64,000 bases of DNA from Burkholderiales bacterium. GTDB taxonomy: Bacteria > Pseudomonadota > Gammaproteobacteria > Burkholderiales > SG8-39. Positions 11,081 to 22,498 of this stretch are shown here, in pieces (position 1 is the stretch's first letter; each line of letters starts with the position of its first letter). The notes under the pieces were generated by a model. The model saw only the letters and a program-made list of their open reading frames with translations. It did not search any database and was not told where the DNA came from. The stretch is from NCBI GenBank assembly GCA_027493935.1, contig JAOSJV010000012.1, positions 124,001 to 188,000 of the forward strand. Reading direction: 5' to 3'. The translations under genes were made by a program, and so were the position numbers.

Positions 11081-12058
11081 ATGCCGTCCGCCCGCCTTCG
11101 CCGCTCGATCCAGCTCGCCGCCGCCGCACTCGCGATGAGCGAGGCCGCGGCATTCGACCTGCAGGGCCACCGCGGCGCGCGCGGTCTCGCGCCGGAGAAC
11201 ACGCTGCCGGCGTTCGCGCGCGCGCTCGCGATCGGCGTGACGACGCTCGAGCTCGACTGCGGCGTGACGCGCGACGGCGCGCTGGTGGTCTCGCACGATC
11301 GACGGCTGAACCCCGACATCACCCGCGGGCCGGGAGGCGCGTGGCTGGACGGTCCCGGACCGATGATCCATGCGCTCGACTACGCCGAGCTCGCGCGCTA
11401 TGACGTCGGCCGCATCCGCCCCGGGTCCGAGTATGCGAAACGGTTCCCGGATCAAACCCCGGTCGACGGCACGCGCATCCCGCGGCTCGCCGACGTGTTC
11501 GCGCTCGTCGCGCGGGCGCGAAACGCGACGGTGCGGTTCAACATCGAGACCAAGATCGATCCGACCCGGCCGGAGGAGACGCTCGCTCCGGACGAATTCG
11601 CGCGCGCGCTGGTGCGCGAGGTGCGCGCGGGCGGCATGGCGCGGCGCACGACGATCCAGTCGTTCGACTGGCGCACGCTGCGCGTGGTGCAGGCCGAGGC
11701 GCCCGAGATCGCCACCGTGTACCTGAGCGCCGCGGACACGATCGGCTCCGGCGACCGGGCCTCGCCGTGGACCGCCGGTCTGCGGCCGCGCGATTACGCC
11801 TCGGTACCGGCGATGGTGAAGGCAGCCGGCGGCGCCATCTGGTCGCCCGCCCACGCCGAGGTCACGCCGGCGCTCGTACTTGAGGCACATCGGCTCGGCC
11901 TGGCGGTGATCCCGTGGACCGCGAACGCGCCAGCCGAGCTCGAGCGCCTGCTCGACCTCGGTGTCGACGGCATCATCACCGACTACCCCGACCGGCTACG
12001 CGCCGCGCTCGCCGCCCGCAGGCGCGCGCTGCCGACGCCAACGCCGGTCGAGCGCTAG
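11081..12058 (+). CDS. glpQ: Glycerophosphodiester phosphodiesterase
   Basis: LQGHRGARGLAPENTLPAFARAL.. and C-terminal DLGVDGIITDYPDRL. Confidence 0.92.
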   Translation: MPSARLRRSIQLAAAALAMSEAAAFDLQGHRGARGLAPENTLPAFARALAIGVTTLELDCGVTRDGALVVSHDRRLNPDITRGPGGAWLDGPGPMIHALDYAELARYDVGRIRPGSEYAKRFPDQTPVDGTRIPRLADVFALVARARNATVRFNIETKIDPTRPEETLAPDEFARALVREVRAGGMARRTTIQSFDWRTLRVVQAEAPEIATVYLSAADTIGSGDRASPWTAGLRPRDYASVPAMVKAAGGAIWSPAHAEVTPALVLEAHRLGLAVIPWTANAPAELERLLDLGVDGIITDYPDRLRAALAARRRALPTPTPVER

Positions 12059-12304
12059 CGCGGCGCGGGCCCGGCTGAAGCAGGCCGCCGGCAAGCACTC
12101 AGCCTCGGCGAGAGAGGCCCGTCCGCCGTCGGTCACCTCGACGCCGTGGCCGACGCGGTCGAAGAGCGCGAACCCGATCTCGGCCTCGAGCTTCGCGACC
12201 TGCTCGCTCACCGCCGACTGGGAGATGTGCAGACGGCCCGCCGCCCGGGTGAAGCTGCGCGCCCTGGCGACGGCGAGGGCGTAGCGCAGCGATCGAAGCT
12301 CCAT
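11996..12304 (-). pseudogene. Truncated LysR-family regulator (N-terminal HTH only)
   Basis: [50 protein letters not shown] is a canonical LysR HTH; no effector domain follows and it runs into the glpQ 3' end. Confidence 0.7.
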
Positions 12305-12457
12305 GGCACGGCAATTGTAGTGGACGCGCGCGCGCGCGACACGTCGCCGGGTCGCCCGCCCGTCGCAGGGCCGGCAGCCGGCCGGCGCCCGGCGGACGCT
12401 GCGGTAGAATCCCGCGCGAGCGGCGCGTCGCCGCGCCGCCGATATTCCCGCGCCGAG

Positions 12458-14227
<1,770 letters not shown>

Positions 14228-14312
14228 CCGCGAGCCGGGTCGGCCGCGCGCCGCGTTTCTTGATGCATCTCGGAGTCCGACGACCGGCGCGGGTATATTC
14301 TGGGCCGACACG

Positions 14313-14714
14313 ATGCGCTCCACCTTGATCCGCCGCCGCCTCTTTCGTCCGCGCCTCCTCCGCGCCTTCGCCCGGCTGGCGATCGCGGTGTTCTGCGCGC
14401 AGGCGGCGCAACCGCTCGCCGCCGCGGTGGTGGCAGCGCACGCGCCTCCGGTCTCCCTCGCGGTCTGCACCGCGACGGGGCTCAAGCGCGTCGCCCCTGG
14501 CGGAGAGCCCGTACCAGCGCAGCAGGAGACTTCGACCGCCGGGCATTGCCTGCTCTGCTTCGCCGGCGGCGAGGCGATGCCGCAATCGGACGCACAGGCT
14601 CGGGCCGTAGCACCGGTCGCTCAGTACCGGCGCCCCCGCGCGGTCGCGCCGGCGCCCGGCATCGACGTACCTCGGCCATCGGCGCGCGATCCCCCGCACG
14701 GCCTCGCCGGCTAG
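14313..14714 (+). CDS. DUF2946-like small exported protein
   Basis: N-terminal signal/TM segment, GHCLLCF motif; directly upstream of a PCuAC copper chaperone. Confidence 0.55.
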   Translation: MRSTLIRRRLFRPRLLRAFARLAIAVFCAQAAQPLAAAVVAAHAPPVSLAVCTATGLKRVAPGGEPVPAQQETSTAGHCLLCFAGGEAMPQSDAQARAVAPVAQYRRPRAVAPAPGIDVPRPSARDPPHGLAG

Positions 14715-14798
14715 GAAATCCTCGCGCCGTGCGGCATGCTGTCGTGCGGCCCTGCGCCGGCCCGCCGGCGCTGCAAGCAGAATTCAGGAGAGTGCAAG

Positions 14799-15317
14799 AT
14801 GCAGCAGTTGATGGCAGCGCAACCTGCCCGCCGGATCCGTGCACGCGCCCTCGCCGCGCTCGCGCTCGCGGCCGTCATCCTCGGCACCGCCCCGCTCGCG
14901 GTCGCCCAGGTGAATGTGTCCGCGCCGTGGGTGCGCGGCACCGTCGCGCCGCAGAGGTCCACCGGCGCGTTCATGAAGATCGTGTCGCCTTCCGACGCCG
15001 CGCTCGTCGGCGCGGCCTCGCCCGCCGCGAAGCAGGTCGAGATCCACGAGATGGCGATGGTGAACAACGTGATGCGCATGCGCCCGATCAAGGAGCTCGC
15101 GCTCCCGGCCGGCAAGGAGGTCGAACTCAAGCCCGGCGGCTACCACGTGATGCTGATGGGCATCGAGCGCCAGTTCAAGAAGGGCGACGTCATCCCGATC
15201 ACGCTCAGCATCCGCGGCAAGGACGGGACGGTGCAGACCGTCGAGGTCGAGGCCGAGGTGCGCGAGCTCGGCGCAGCCGCAGCCCCAAAACCGCCCATGG
15301 AACACGGCCGCCACTGA
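14799..15317 (+). CDS. Periplasmic copper chaperone PCuAC (DUF461)
   Basis: VNVSAPWVRGTVAPQRSTGAFMKI..VEIHEMAMVNNVMRMRPI...GGYHVMLMG (His/Met copper motif). Confidence 0.92.
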   Translation: MQQLMAAQPARRIRARALAALALAAVILGTAPLAVAQVNVSAPWVRGTVAPQRSTGAFMKIVSPSDAALVGAASPAAKQVEIHEMAMVNNVMRMRPIKELALPAGKEVELKPGGYHVMLMGIERQFKKGDVIPITLSIRGKDGTVQTVEVEAEVRELGAAAAPKPPMEHGRH

Positions 15318-15391
15318 CCGCCAGCGCACCGTGACGAAGGGCCGCGCAAGCGGCCCTTCGCTGCTCAGCGTTCTACGTTTCGCGACCGCCC

Positions 15392-16372
15392 TCACCCGAG
15401 CGCGCGCCGCACGCTCGCGATCGGATGCAGCCGCAGCCGCGGCCCGGCCTTCATGACCTGGCCGGGCAACGGGTGCCCAACCACCTCCTCGACGCGCCGC
15501 GCCACCGCGATCAGGCGCTCGAGATCGATCCCGGTCTCGAATCCGCACTCGTGCAGGAGGTAGACGAGGTCCTCGGTGCAGATGTTGCCGGTCGCGCCGG
15601 GCGCGAACGGGCAGCCGCCGATGCCGCCGATCGAGCTCTCGAACTCGCGGATGCCGAGCTCGAGCCCGGCGAGCACGTTCGCGAGCCCGATGCCGCGCGT
15701 GTTGTGGAAGTGCAGCGCGATCTCGACCGCGGGGAAGCGGCCGCGGATCGCCTCGACCGCGCGCTCGACCAGCGGCGGGGTCGCCATGCCGGTGGTGTCC
15801 CCGAGCGAGACGTGGCGCACGCCCTCGCTGGCGTAGGCCTCGACGATGTGCAGCACCGCGTCCACCGGCACGTCGCCCTCGAACGGGCAGCCGAACGCGG
15901 TCGCCACCGCGCCGCGCAGCGGGATGCCGGCCGCGCGCGCGATCGCGGCGACCTCGGCCACGTTCGCGAGGGAGCCCGCGACCGGCTTGTTCAGGTTGGC
16001 CTCGTTGTGGCTCTCGCTCGCCGACACGAAGCACACCATCATGTCGACGCGCGCGGCGGCGGCCGCCTCGGCCCCCTTCGCGTTCGGCACCAGCGCCTGC
16101 AACCGCACGCCCGGCCGGCGCGCGACCCGCGCCATGACCTCGGCGGCATCGGCCATCTGCGGCACCGCGCGCGGCGAGACGAACGAGGTCGCCTCGAAGC
16201 TCGACACGCCGGCCGCGGCGAGCGCGTCGAGGATCTCGACCTTCGCTTCGGTCGGGATCGGCTTCGGCTCGGCCTGGAACCCGTCGCGGGTGCCCACCTC
16301 GGTGACGCGCACCCTGCGGTCAGCCGGATCACGCGGGGAGAAGCTGCGGGCGGTAACGGCCATGGCGGGCAC
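15392..16372 (-). CDS. mvaB: Hydroxymethylglutaryl-CoA lyase
   Basis: VTEVGTRDGFQAEPKPIPTEAKVEILDAL, SLGDTTGMATP, SSIGGIGGCPFAPGATGN. Confidence 0.93.
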   Translation of the reverse strand: MPAMAVTARSFSPRDPADRRVRVTEVGTRDGFQAEPKPIPTEAKVEILDALAAAGVSSFEATSFVSPRAVPQMADAAEVMARVARRPGVRLQALVPNAKGAEAAAAARVDMMVCFVSASESHNEANLNKPVAGSLANVAEVAAIARAAGIPLRGAVATAFGCPFEGDVPVDAVLHIVEAYASEGVRHVSLGDTTGMATPPLVERAVEAIRGRFPAVEIALHFHNTRGIGLANVLAGLELGIREFESSIGGIGGCPFAPGATGNICTEDLVYLLHECGFETGIDLERLIAVARRVEEVVGHPLPGQVMKAGPRLRLHPIASVRRALG

Positions 16373-16685
16373 CGCGCGCGGGCGGGATCGAGTGGCGATC
16401 GCGCGAGATTACCACCATGCCGCGGCGGTGCGGTGCAGCGGAACGTCGAGCCGCTCGTGCTAGGCGCGTTCGTGTGACGGCGTATGAATGCGCGTCGCGG
16501 AGCGGCGGCTGTCGCGGCTCGCGACGGCCGTGCCCCGGGCTCGGACGCATGCGCGGCGCGCTCCGCCCTGCAGGGCACCGGCGTCGGGGCGGGACGACAC
16601 GCGCCGGGCGCGGCGAGTGCCCAGCGAAACTTCCGTTCGAGGCCCCGGTCGAACATCATTGGGATTGCGCATTTCGCGCTTGGCC

Positions 16686-16901
16686 ATGACGAGGTTACCG
16701 CTGTTCCGTAACCGCTTCTCCGGCCCCGGCCGACGCCGCTTGAGAACGGCACTCGCCGCAGGGTTGGGCGTACTCGTGGTCGCCGCCGCCGCGTTCGGCG
16801 CCTACGCGTACATCGCGTACCACGACAAGCTCGCCAAGGGCACCGGCGGCCTGGGCCCGGTGACCGTCCCGCTCGGCACGGCCGACTACATCCGGCGGTA
16901 G
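16686..16901 (+). CDS. Small single-TM hypothetical protein
   Basis: MTRLPLFRNRFSGPGRRRLRTALAAGLGVLVVAAAAFGAYAYIAYHD...; one hydrophobic helix. Confidence 0.35.
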   Translation: MTRLPLFRNRFSGPGRRRLRTALAAGLGVLVVAAAAFGAYAYIAYHDKLAKGTGGLGPVTVPLGTADYIRR

Positions 16902-16959
16902 GCCCGGGCGGGCCGCCGTTCCTGCTCGCGGCGACGCCGCTTGCCGCGATCGCGCGTCG

Positions 16960-18342
16960 CTACACCATCTCGTCCGGGCGCACCCAGGCGTCGAACTCCG
17001 CGCCGGTGACCTCCCCGAGCGCGAGCGCGGCTTCGCGCAGCGTCGTCCCCTCCGCGTGCGCCTTGCGCGCGATCTTCGCCGCCTTGTCGTAGCCGATACG
17101 CGGCGCGAGCGCGGTGACGAGCATCAGCGAGCGGCCGACGAGCTCGGCGATGCGCGCGCGGTCGGGTTCGATCCCCGCGGCGCAATGGCGGTCGAACGAG
17201 CGCGCGCCGTCGGCGAGCAGCCGGCAGCTCTGCAGGAAGGCGTGGATGATCACCGGCTTCGCGACGTTCAGCTCGAAGCTGCCGGACGCGCCGGCGATAC
17301 CGACGGCGACGTCGTTGCCGAGCACCTGCGCGGCGAGCATCAGGACCGCCTCCGACTGGGTCGGGTTGACCTTGCCCGGCATGATCGAGCTGCCCGGCTC
17401 GTTCTCGGGGATCGTGATCTCGCCGATGCCGCAGCGCGGCCCGCTCGCGAGCCAGCGCACGTCGTTCGCGATCTTCGCGAGCGCGACGGCGGCGGTCCTC
17501 AGCGCGCCGTGGGCGTGCACCAGCGCATCGTGCGCGGCGAGCGTCTCGAACTTGTTCGGCGCCGAGGCAAACGGCAGCCCGGTCCGGGCGGCGAGCTCGG
17601 CGGCGACCTGCGCGCCGAAGCCCGGCGGCGCGTTGAGGCCGGTGCCGACCGCGGTGCCGCCGATGGCGAGCTGCGCGAGCCGCGGCAGGGCGGCCTCGAT
17701 GTGCGCGGCTGCCTGCTCGAGCTGGGCGGCGTACGCCGAGAACTCCTGCCCGAGCGTGACCGGCGTCGCATCCTGCAGGTGCGTGCGGCCGATCTTGACG
17801 ATGCCGGCGAACGCCGCGCTCTTCGCCGCGAGCGTCGCGGCGAGCGCGCCAAGGGCCGGTCTTACGTTCCGCGCGAGCGCGGCGTAGGCCGCCACGTGCA
17901 TCGCGGTCGGGAACACGTCGTTCGACGACTGGCCGCGGTTCACGTGATCGTTCGGGTGAACGAGCCGACCCTCGCCGCGCGCGCTGCCGAGCATCTCGCT
18001 CGCGCGGTTTGCGAGGACCTCGTTCATGTTCATGTTGGTCTGCGTTCCGGAGCCGGTCTGCCACACCGCGAGCGGGAACTCGTCGTCGTGTATGCCCTCG
18101 AGCACCTCGTCGGCCGCGGCGACGATCGCATCGGCGATCCCCGGATCGAGCTCGCCGAGCGTGCGGTTGACGCGCGCGGCCGCGCGCTTCACCTGCGCGA
18201 GCGCGCGGATGAGCTCGGCCGGCATCCGCTCGGTCGATATGCGGAAGTACTCGAGCGAGCGCTGGGTCTGCGCGCCCCACAGGCGCGCCGCGGGCACCTC
18301 GATCGGGCCGAAAGTATCGCGCTCGGTGCGGGTGTCTGCCAT
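16960..18342 (-). CDS. fumC: Class II fumarate hydratase
   Basis: [35 protein letters not shown]; signature [13 protein letters not shown]. Confidence 0.96.
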   Translation of the reverse strand: MADTRTERDTFGPIEVPAARLWGAQTQRSLEYFRISTERMPAELIRALAQVKRAAARVNRTLGELDPGIADAIVAAADEVLEGIHDDEFPLAVWQTGSGTQTNMNMNEVLANRASEMLGSARGEGRLVHPNDHVNRGQSSNDVFPTAMHVAAYAALARNVRPALGALAATLAAKSAAFAGIVKIGRTHLQDATPVTLGQEFSAYAAQLEQAAAHIEAALPRLAQLAIGGTAVGTGLNAPPGFGAQVAAELAARTGLPFASAPNKFETLAAHDALVHAHGALRTAAVALAKIANDVRWLASGPRCGIGEITIPENEPGSSIMPGKVNPTQSEAVLMLAAQVLGNDVAVGIAGASGSFELNVAKPVIIHAFLQSCRLLADGARSFDRHCAAGIEPDRARIAELVGRSLMLVTALAPRIGYDKAAKIARKAHAEGTTLREAALALGEVTGAEFDAWVRPDEMV

Positions 18343-18395
18343 GGCCGGTCCTCCTGCTGGGTGGCCGTCGAGCGGTGGCCGGACGCGGCTCGCCG

Positions 18396-19660
18396 TCAGC
18401 CGGCCGGCCCGCCGCCGCCGATCACGATGCGCGCGTGCCGCTCGAAGGTCCAGTACGACCAGGCCCATTCCAGCAGCACGACCACGCGGTTGCGGAATCC
18501 GATCAGGAAATAGATGTGCGCGAACAGCCACGCGAGCCACGCCGGGTAGCCCGAGAGCCGCACGCCGCCGATCAGCGCCACCGCCGCGCGGCGCCCGATC
18601 GTGGCGAGCAGGCCGTAGTCGCGGTAGCGGAACGCGGGCAGCGCCGCGCGGCCGGCGATGCGCGAACGCACCGCCCGCGCGGCGTGCGCGCCCATCTGCT
18701 TCGCCGCCGGTGCGATGCCGGGCACCGGCCTGCCCTCCGATTCGATCGCGGCGAGGTCGCCGATCACGAAGATCTCCGGATGCCCCGGAACCGACAGGTC
18801 CGGCCCCACCCGCACGCGCCCCGCCCGGTCGAGCGGCGCGCCGAGCGTGCGGCCGAGCGGCGAGGCCGCGACCCCCGCGGCCCAGACGACGGTGCGGGCG
18901 GCAATGCGCTCTGCGCCGATCGACACTCCCGCGGCATCGATGCCGGTGGCAAGACAGCCGGTGCGCACCTCGACGCCGAGCCGCTCGAGCTGCCGGCGCG
19001 CCTTCAGCGGAGCTCGGGCGGATACGGCGGCAGCACGCGGTCGGCCCCCTCGAGCAGGATGACGCGCGCGCCGCGCGTGTCGATGCGGCGGAACTCGCCA
19101 GGCGGCGTGTGGCGCGCGATCTCGGCGAGCGTGCCTGCGAGCTCGACGCCGGTCGCGCCGGCACCGACCACGACGAACGTGAGCCAGGCCGCGCGCGCCG
19201 CCGCATCGCTCTCGCGCTCGGCGCGCTCGAACGCGGTGAGCACGCGGCGGCGGATGTCGAACGCGTCCTCGAGCGTCTTCAGCCCCGGCGCGAAGCGCGA
19301 CCACGCGTCGTTGCCGAAGTAGCTGTGCGTCGCGCCGGAGGCGACGACCAGGTAGTCGTACGCGATCCGCGCGCCGTCGTCCAGCGCGACCGCGCGCCGC
19401 GACGGGTCGATGCCGGCCACCTCTGCCATCAGCACGGTCAGATTGCGCTGGCGCCGCAGGATGTGCCGGATCGGCGCGGCGACCTCGGCGGCCGACAGCC
19501 CGGCGGTCGCCACCTGGTAGAGCAGCGGCTGGAACAGATGGTGGTTCGCGCGGTCGAGCAGTGTGATGCGCACGTCCGCGCGGGCGAGCCCGCGCGCCGC
19601 GGCGAGGCCGCCGAAGCCGCAGCCGATGATGACGATGTGAGGCGGGGCGGTCGCCTGCAT
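18396..19660 (-). CDS. ndh: Type II NADH dehydrogenase, frameshift near 19010
   Basis: [38 protein letters not shown] (N-terminus), C-terminus in ORF 18396..19304; adding one C near 19010 restores the frame. Confidence 0.9.
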
Positions 19661-19691
19661 GCGACCAGTATAGCGGCGCCCTCGCCCGGGC

Positions 19692-21224
19692 TCAGCCCGG
19701 GCACTCGATGGTCTTGCTGACCGAGCCGTCCTCGCCAACCGATTCTAGGCGCACGTCGAAGCCCCACAGGCGCGCGAGGTGCTTCAGCGTCTCCTCGGCC
19801 TCGTCCTCGCGCAGCGGCCGGTTGCGCGCGGCCTGGTGGCGCAGCGTCAGCGAGCGGTCGCCGTCGCGCTCGAAATTCGCGACCTGGATGTCCGGCACGA
19901 CGTATTCGCGGTTGTACTGGCGCGAGAGCAGCGTGCGGATGCGCTGGTAGCCGGCCTCGTCGTGGATCGAGTCGACGATGAGCTCCGGCTCGTCCTCGTA
20001 GTCGGCGATCGCGAAGAAGCGGAAGTCGCGGATCAGCTTCGGCGACAGGTACTGGGCGATGAACGACTCATCCTTGAAGTTGCGCATCGCGAAATCGAGC
20101 ACCTGGCGCCAGTCGCCGCCGGCGATCTCCGGGAACCACTGGCGGTCCTCGGTGGTCGGCGCCTCGCAGATGCGCTTGAGGTCCTGGTACATGGCGAAGC
20201 CGAGCGCGTAGGGGTTCAGCCCGCCGTAGCCCTGCTGGTCGAACCCGCGCTGCGCGATGACGTTGGTGTGCGACTGCAGGAACTCGAGCATGAACGCGTC
20301 GTCGATCAGACCCTTGTCGTAGAGGCGGTTGGTGAGGGTGTAGTGCCAGAAGCAGGCCCAGCCCTCGTTCATCACCTTGGTCTGCGACTGCGGGTAGAAG
20401 TACTGCGCGATCTTGCGCACGATGCGCACGATTTCCTTCTGCCACGGCTCGAGCTTCGGCGAGTACTTCTCGACGAAGTAGAGAATGTTCTCCTCGGACT
20501 CCGCCGGAAACGGGTGACGGCCCGCGGCGCGCGGCTCCTTCGCCTCGGCGCGCGGCAGCGTGCGCCACAGGTCGTTAAACAGCCGGCGCGCGTTCTCCTC
20601 GCGCCCGGCCTGGCGCCGCTCCTCGTCCTTGAGCGACTTCGCGCCGGGCCGCTTGTACTTGTCGACCCCGTGCGGCGCGAGCGCGTGGCACGAGTCGAGC
20701 ACCTCCTCGACCGCGCCGACGCCGAAGCGCTCCTCGCACTTCAGCACGTAGTTGCGCGCGAACACCAGGTAGTCGAGGATCGCGTCGGCGTAGGTCCACT
20801 GCCGGAAGAGGTAGTTGCCCTTGAAGAACGAGTTGTGGCCGTAGCAGGCGTGCGCGATCACCAGCGCCTGCATGGTGATCGTGTTCTCCTCCATCAGGTA
20901 GGCAATGCACGGATCGGAATTGATCACGATCTCGTAGGCGAGCCCCTGGTAGCCCTTGCGGTAGAGCGCCTCGTTGCGGATGAACTCCTTGCCGTGGGTC
21001 CAGTGCGGGTAGGTGATCGGCAGGCCGGTGGACGCGTAGGCGTCGAGCATCTGCTCGGAAGTGATCACCTCGATCTGGTTCGGGAAGGTGTCCAGCCCGA
21101 ACTCGCGCGCGCACTCGCCGATCGCCTCGTCGTAGCGCCGGATCAGCTCGAAGGTCCACTCCGGACCGCGCGAGATCGGCTCGGCCGCGCGCAGCGTCGC
21201 GCCGCCGTTCACGCCGCTCCCCAC
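19692..21224 (-). CDS. SpoVR family protein
   Basis: PNQIEVITSEQMLDAYASTGLPITYPHWTHGKEF...YLMEENTITMQALVIAHACYGHNSFFKGN. Confidence 0.95.
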   Translation of the reverse strand: MGSGVNGGATLRAAEPISRGPEWTFELIRRYDEAIGECAREFGLDTFPNQIEVITSEQMLDAYASTGLPITYPHWTHGKEFIRNEALYRKGYQGLAYEIVINSDPCIAYLMEENTITMQALVIAHACYGHNSFFKGNYLFRQWTYADAILDYLVFARNYVLKCEERFGVGAVEEVLDSCHALAPHGVDKYKRPGAKSLKDEERRQAGREENARRLFNDLWRTLPRAEAKEPRAAGRHPFPAESEENILYFVEKYSPKLEPWQKEIVRIVRKIAQYFYPQSQTKVMNEGWACFWHYTLTNRLYDKGLIDDAFMLEFLQSHTNVIAQRGFDQQGYGGLNPYALGFAMYQDLKRICEAPTTEDRQWFPEIAGGDWRQVLDFAMRNFKDESFIAQYLSPKLIRDFRFFAIADYEDEPELIVDSIHDEAGYQRIRTLLSRQYNREYVVPDIQVANFERDGDRSLTLRHQAARNRPLREDEAEETLKHLARLWGFDVRLESVGEDGSVSKTIECPG

Positions 21225-22492
21225 GCGGTCTCCTTCTTGAACAGGTCGCGGAACACCGGGTAGATCTCGGCGCGGCCGTGCACGCGCCGCATCGCGAAGT
21301 TCGGCTCAGCGCCGGCGAGCTCCTCGTAAGCGGCCCACAGCGTGCTGGTGCGGTTGTCGTTCTCGTCCGGGATCTCGACGTAGGCGAAGTAGCGGGCGAG
21401 CGGCAGCAGGAACTCGCGCAGGTAGCGCATGCTCTTCGCCGGGTCGCTGCCGAACGCGTCGCCGTCGGAGGCCTGGGCGGCGTAGATGTTCCAGCCGGCC
21501 GGCTCGAAGCGCTCGTCGACGATCTTGTGCATCAGCTCGAGGGCCGAGCACACCACCGTGCCGCCGGTGCGCGGATCGTGGAAGAACGCGTCCTCGTCGC
21601 ACTCCTCGGCGTTGTCGGTATGGCGGATGAACACCAGCTCGACGTGCTCGTACTTGCGGGTGAGGAACAGGTAGAGCAGCGCGTAGAAGCGCTTGGCGAG
21701 CTCCTTCTTGCGCTCGTCCATCGACGCCGAGACGTCCATCAGGCAGAACATCACCGCGCGTGCCACCGGCGCCGGCACCGCCACGCGGTTGCGGTAGCGC
21801 AGGTCGAGGTCGTCGAGGAACGGAACGCGCGCGAGCTTTTTCTCGAGCTCCTCGACGCGCTCGCGCAGCATCGAAACCTGCAGCACCGACACCGAGCGCC
21901 GCTCGGCCTCCTCGAGCTCGCGCCGCGCCGCCTCGAGCTCGTCGCGGATCGCCGATGAAAGGGCGATGCGCCGGCCGAGCGACTGCTTCAGCGTGCGCAC
22001 CACCGCCAGGTTGTTCGGCGAGCCCTCGCGCCGGAAGCCGGCGCGCACCCACTTGCGCTCCGGCACCTCGCCGAGGAAGTTGCGCACCATGTCCGGGAGC
22101 TCCATGTCCTCGAAGAAGAGATCGAGGAATTCCTCGCGCGAAAGCGTGAACACGAAATCGTCGACCGTCTCCCCCTCACCGCCCTGGTTGCCGCGGCCCT
22201 GGCCCTCGCCGCCGCCCTCCGGCCGCGGAATGGTGTCGCCGGCGCTGAACTCCTTGTTGCCGGTGTGGACGATCTCGCGCTCGCCGCCGGGCCCGTGCCG
22301 GAACACCGGCTCGCGGATGTCGCGCGCCGGGATGTTGACGTTGCCGCCCTTGTCGATGTCGGTGATCGAACGCTCGGCGACCGTCCCCTTCACCGAGCGG
22401 CGGATCTGCTCCTTGTAGCGGCGCAAGAAGCGCTCGCGGTTGACCGCGCTCTTGTTGCCACCCGCGAGCCTACGGTCGATGAGGTGGTCCAT
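21209..22492 (-). CDS. yeaH: YeaH/YhbH family protein (DUF444)
   Basis: MDHLIDRRLAGGNKSAVNRERFLRRYKEQIRR; VWA-like DVSASMDERKKELAKRFYALLY. Confidence 0.95.
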   Translation of the reverse strand: MDHLIDRRLAGGNKSAVNRERFLRRYKEQIRRSVKGTVAERSITDIDKGGNVNIPARDIREPVFRHGPGGEREIVHTGNKEFSAGDTIPRPEGGGEGQGRGNQGGEGETVDDFVFTLSREEFLDLFFEDMELPDMVRNFLGEVPERKWVRAGFRREGSPNNLAVVRTLKQSLGRRIALSSAIRDELEAARRELEEAERRSVSVLQVSMLRERVEELEKKLARVPFLDDLDLRYRNRVAVPAPVARAVMFCLMDVSASMDERKKELAKRFYALLYLFLTRKYEHVELVFIRHTDNAEECDEDAFFHDPRTGGTVVCSALELMHKIVDERFEPAGWNIYAAQASDGDAFGSDPAKSMRYLREFLLPLARYFAYVEIPDENDNRTSTLWAAYEELAGAEPNFAMRRVHGRAEIYPVFRDLFKKETAWGAA

Positions 22493-22498
22493 GTGCCC

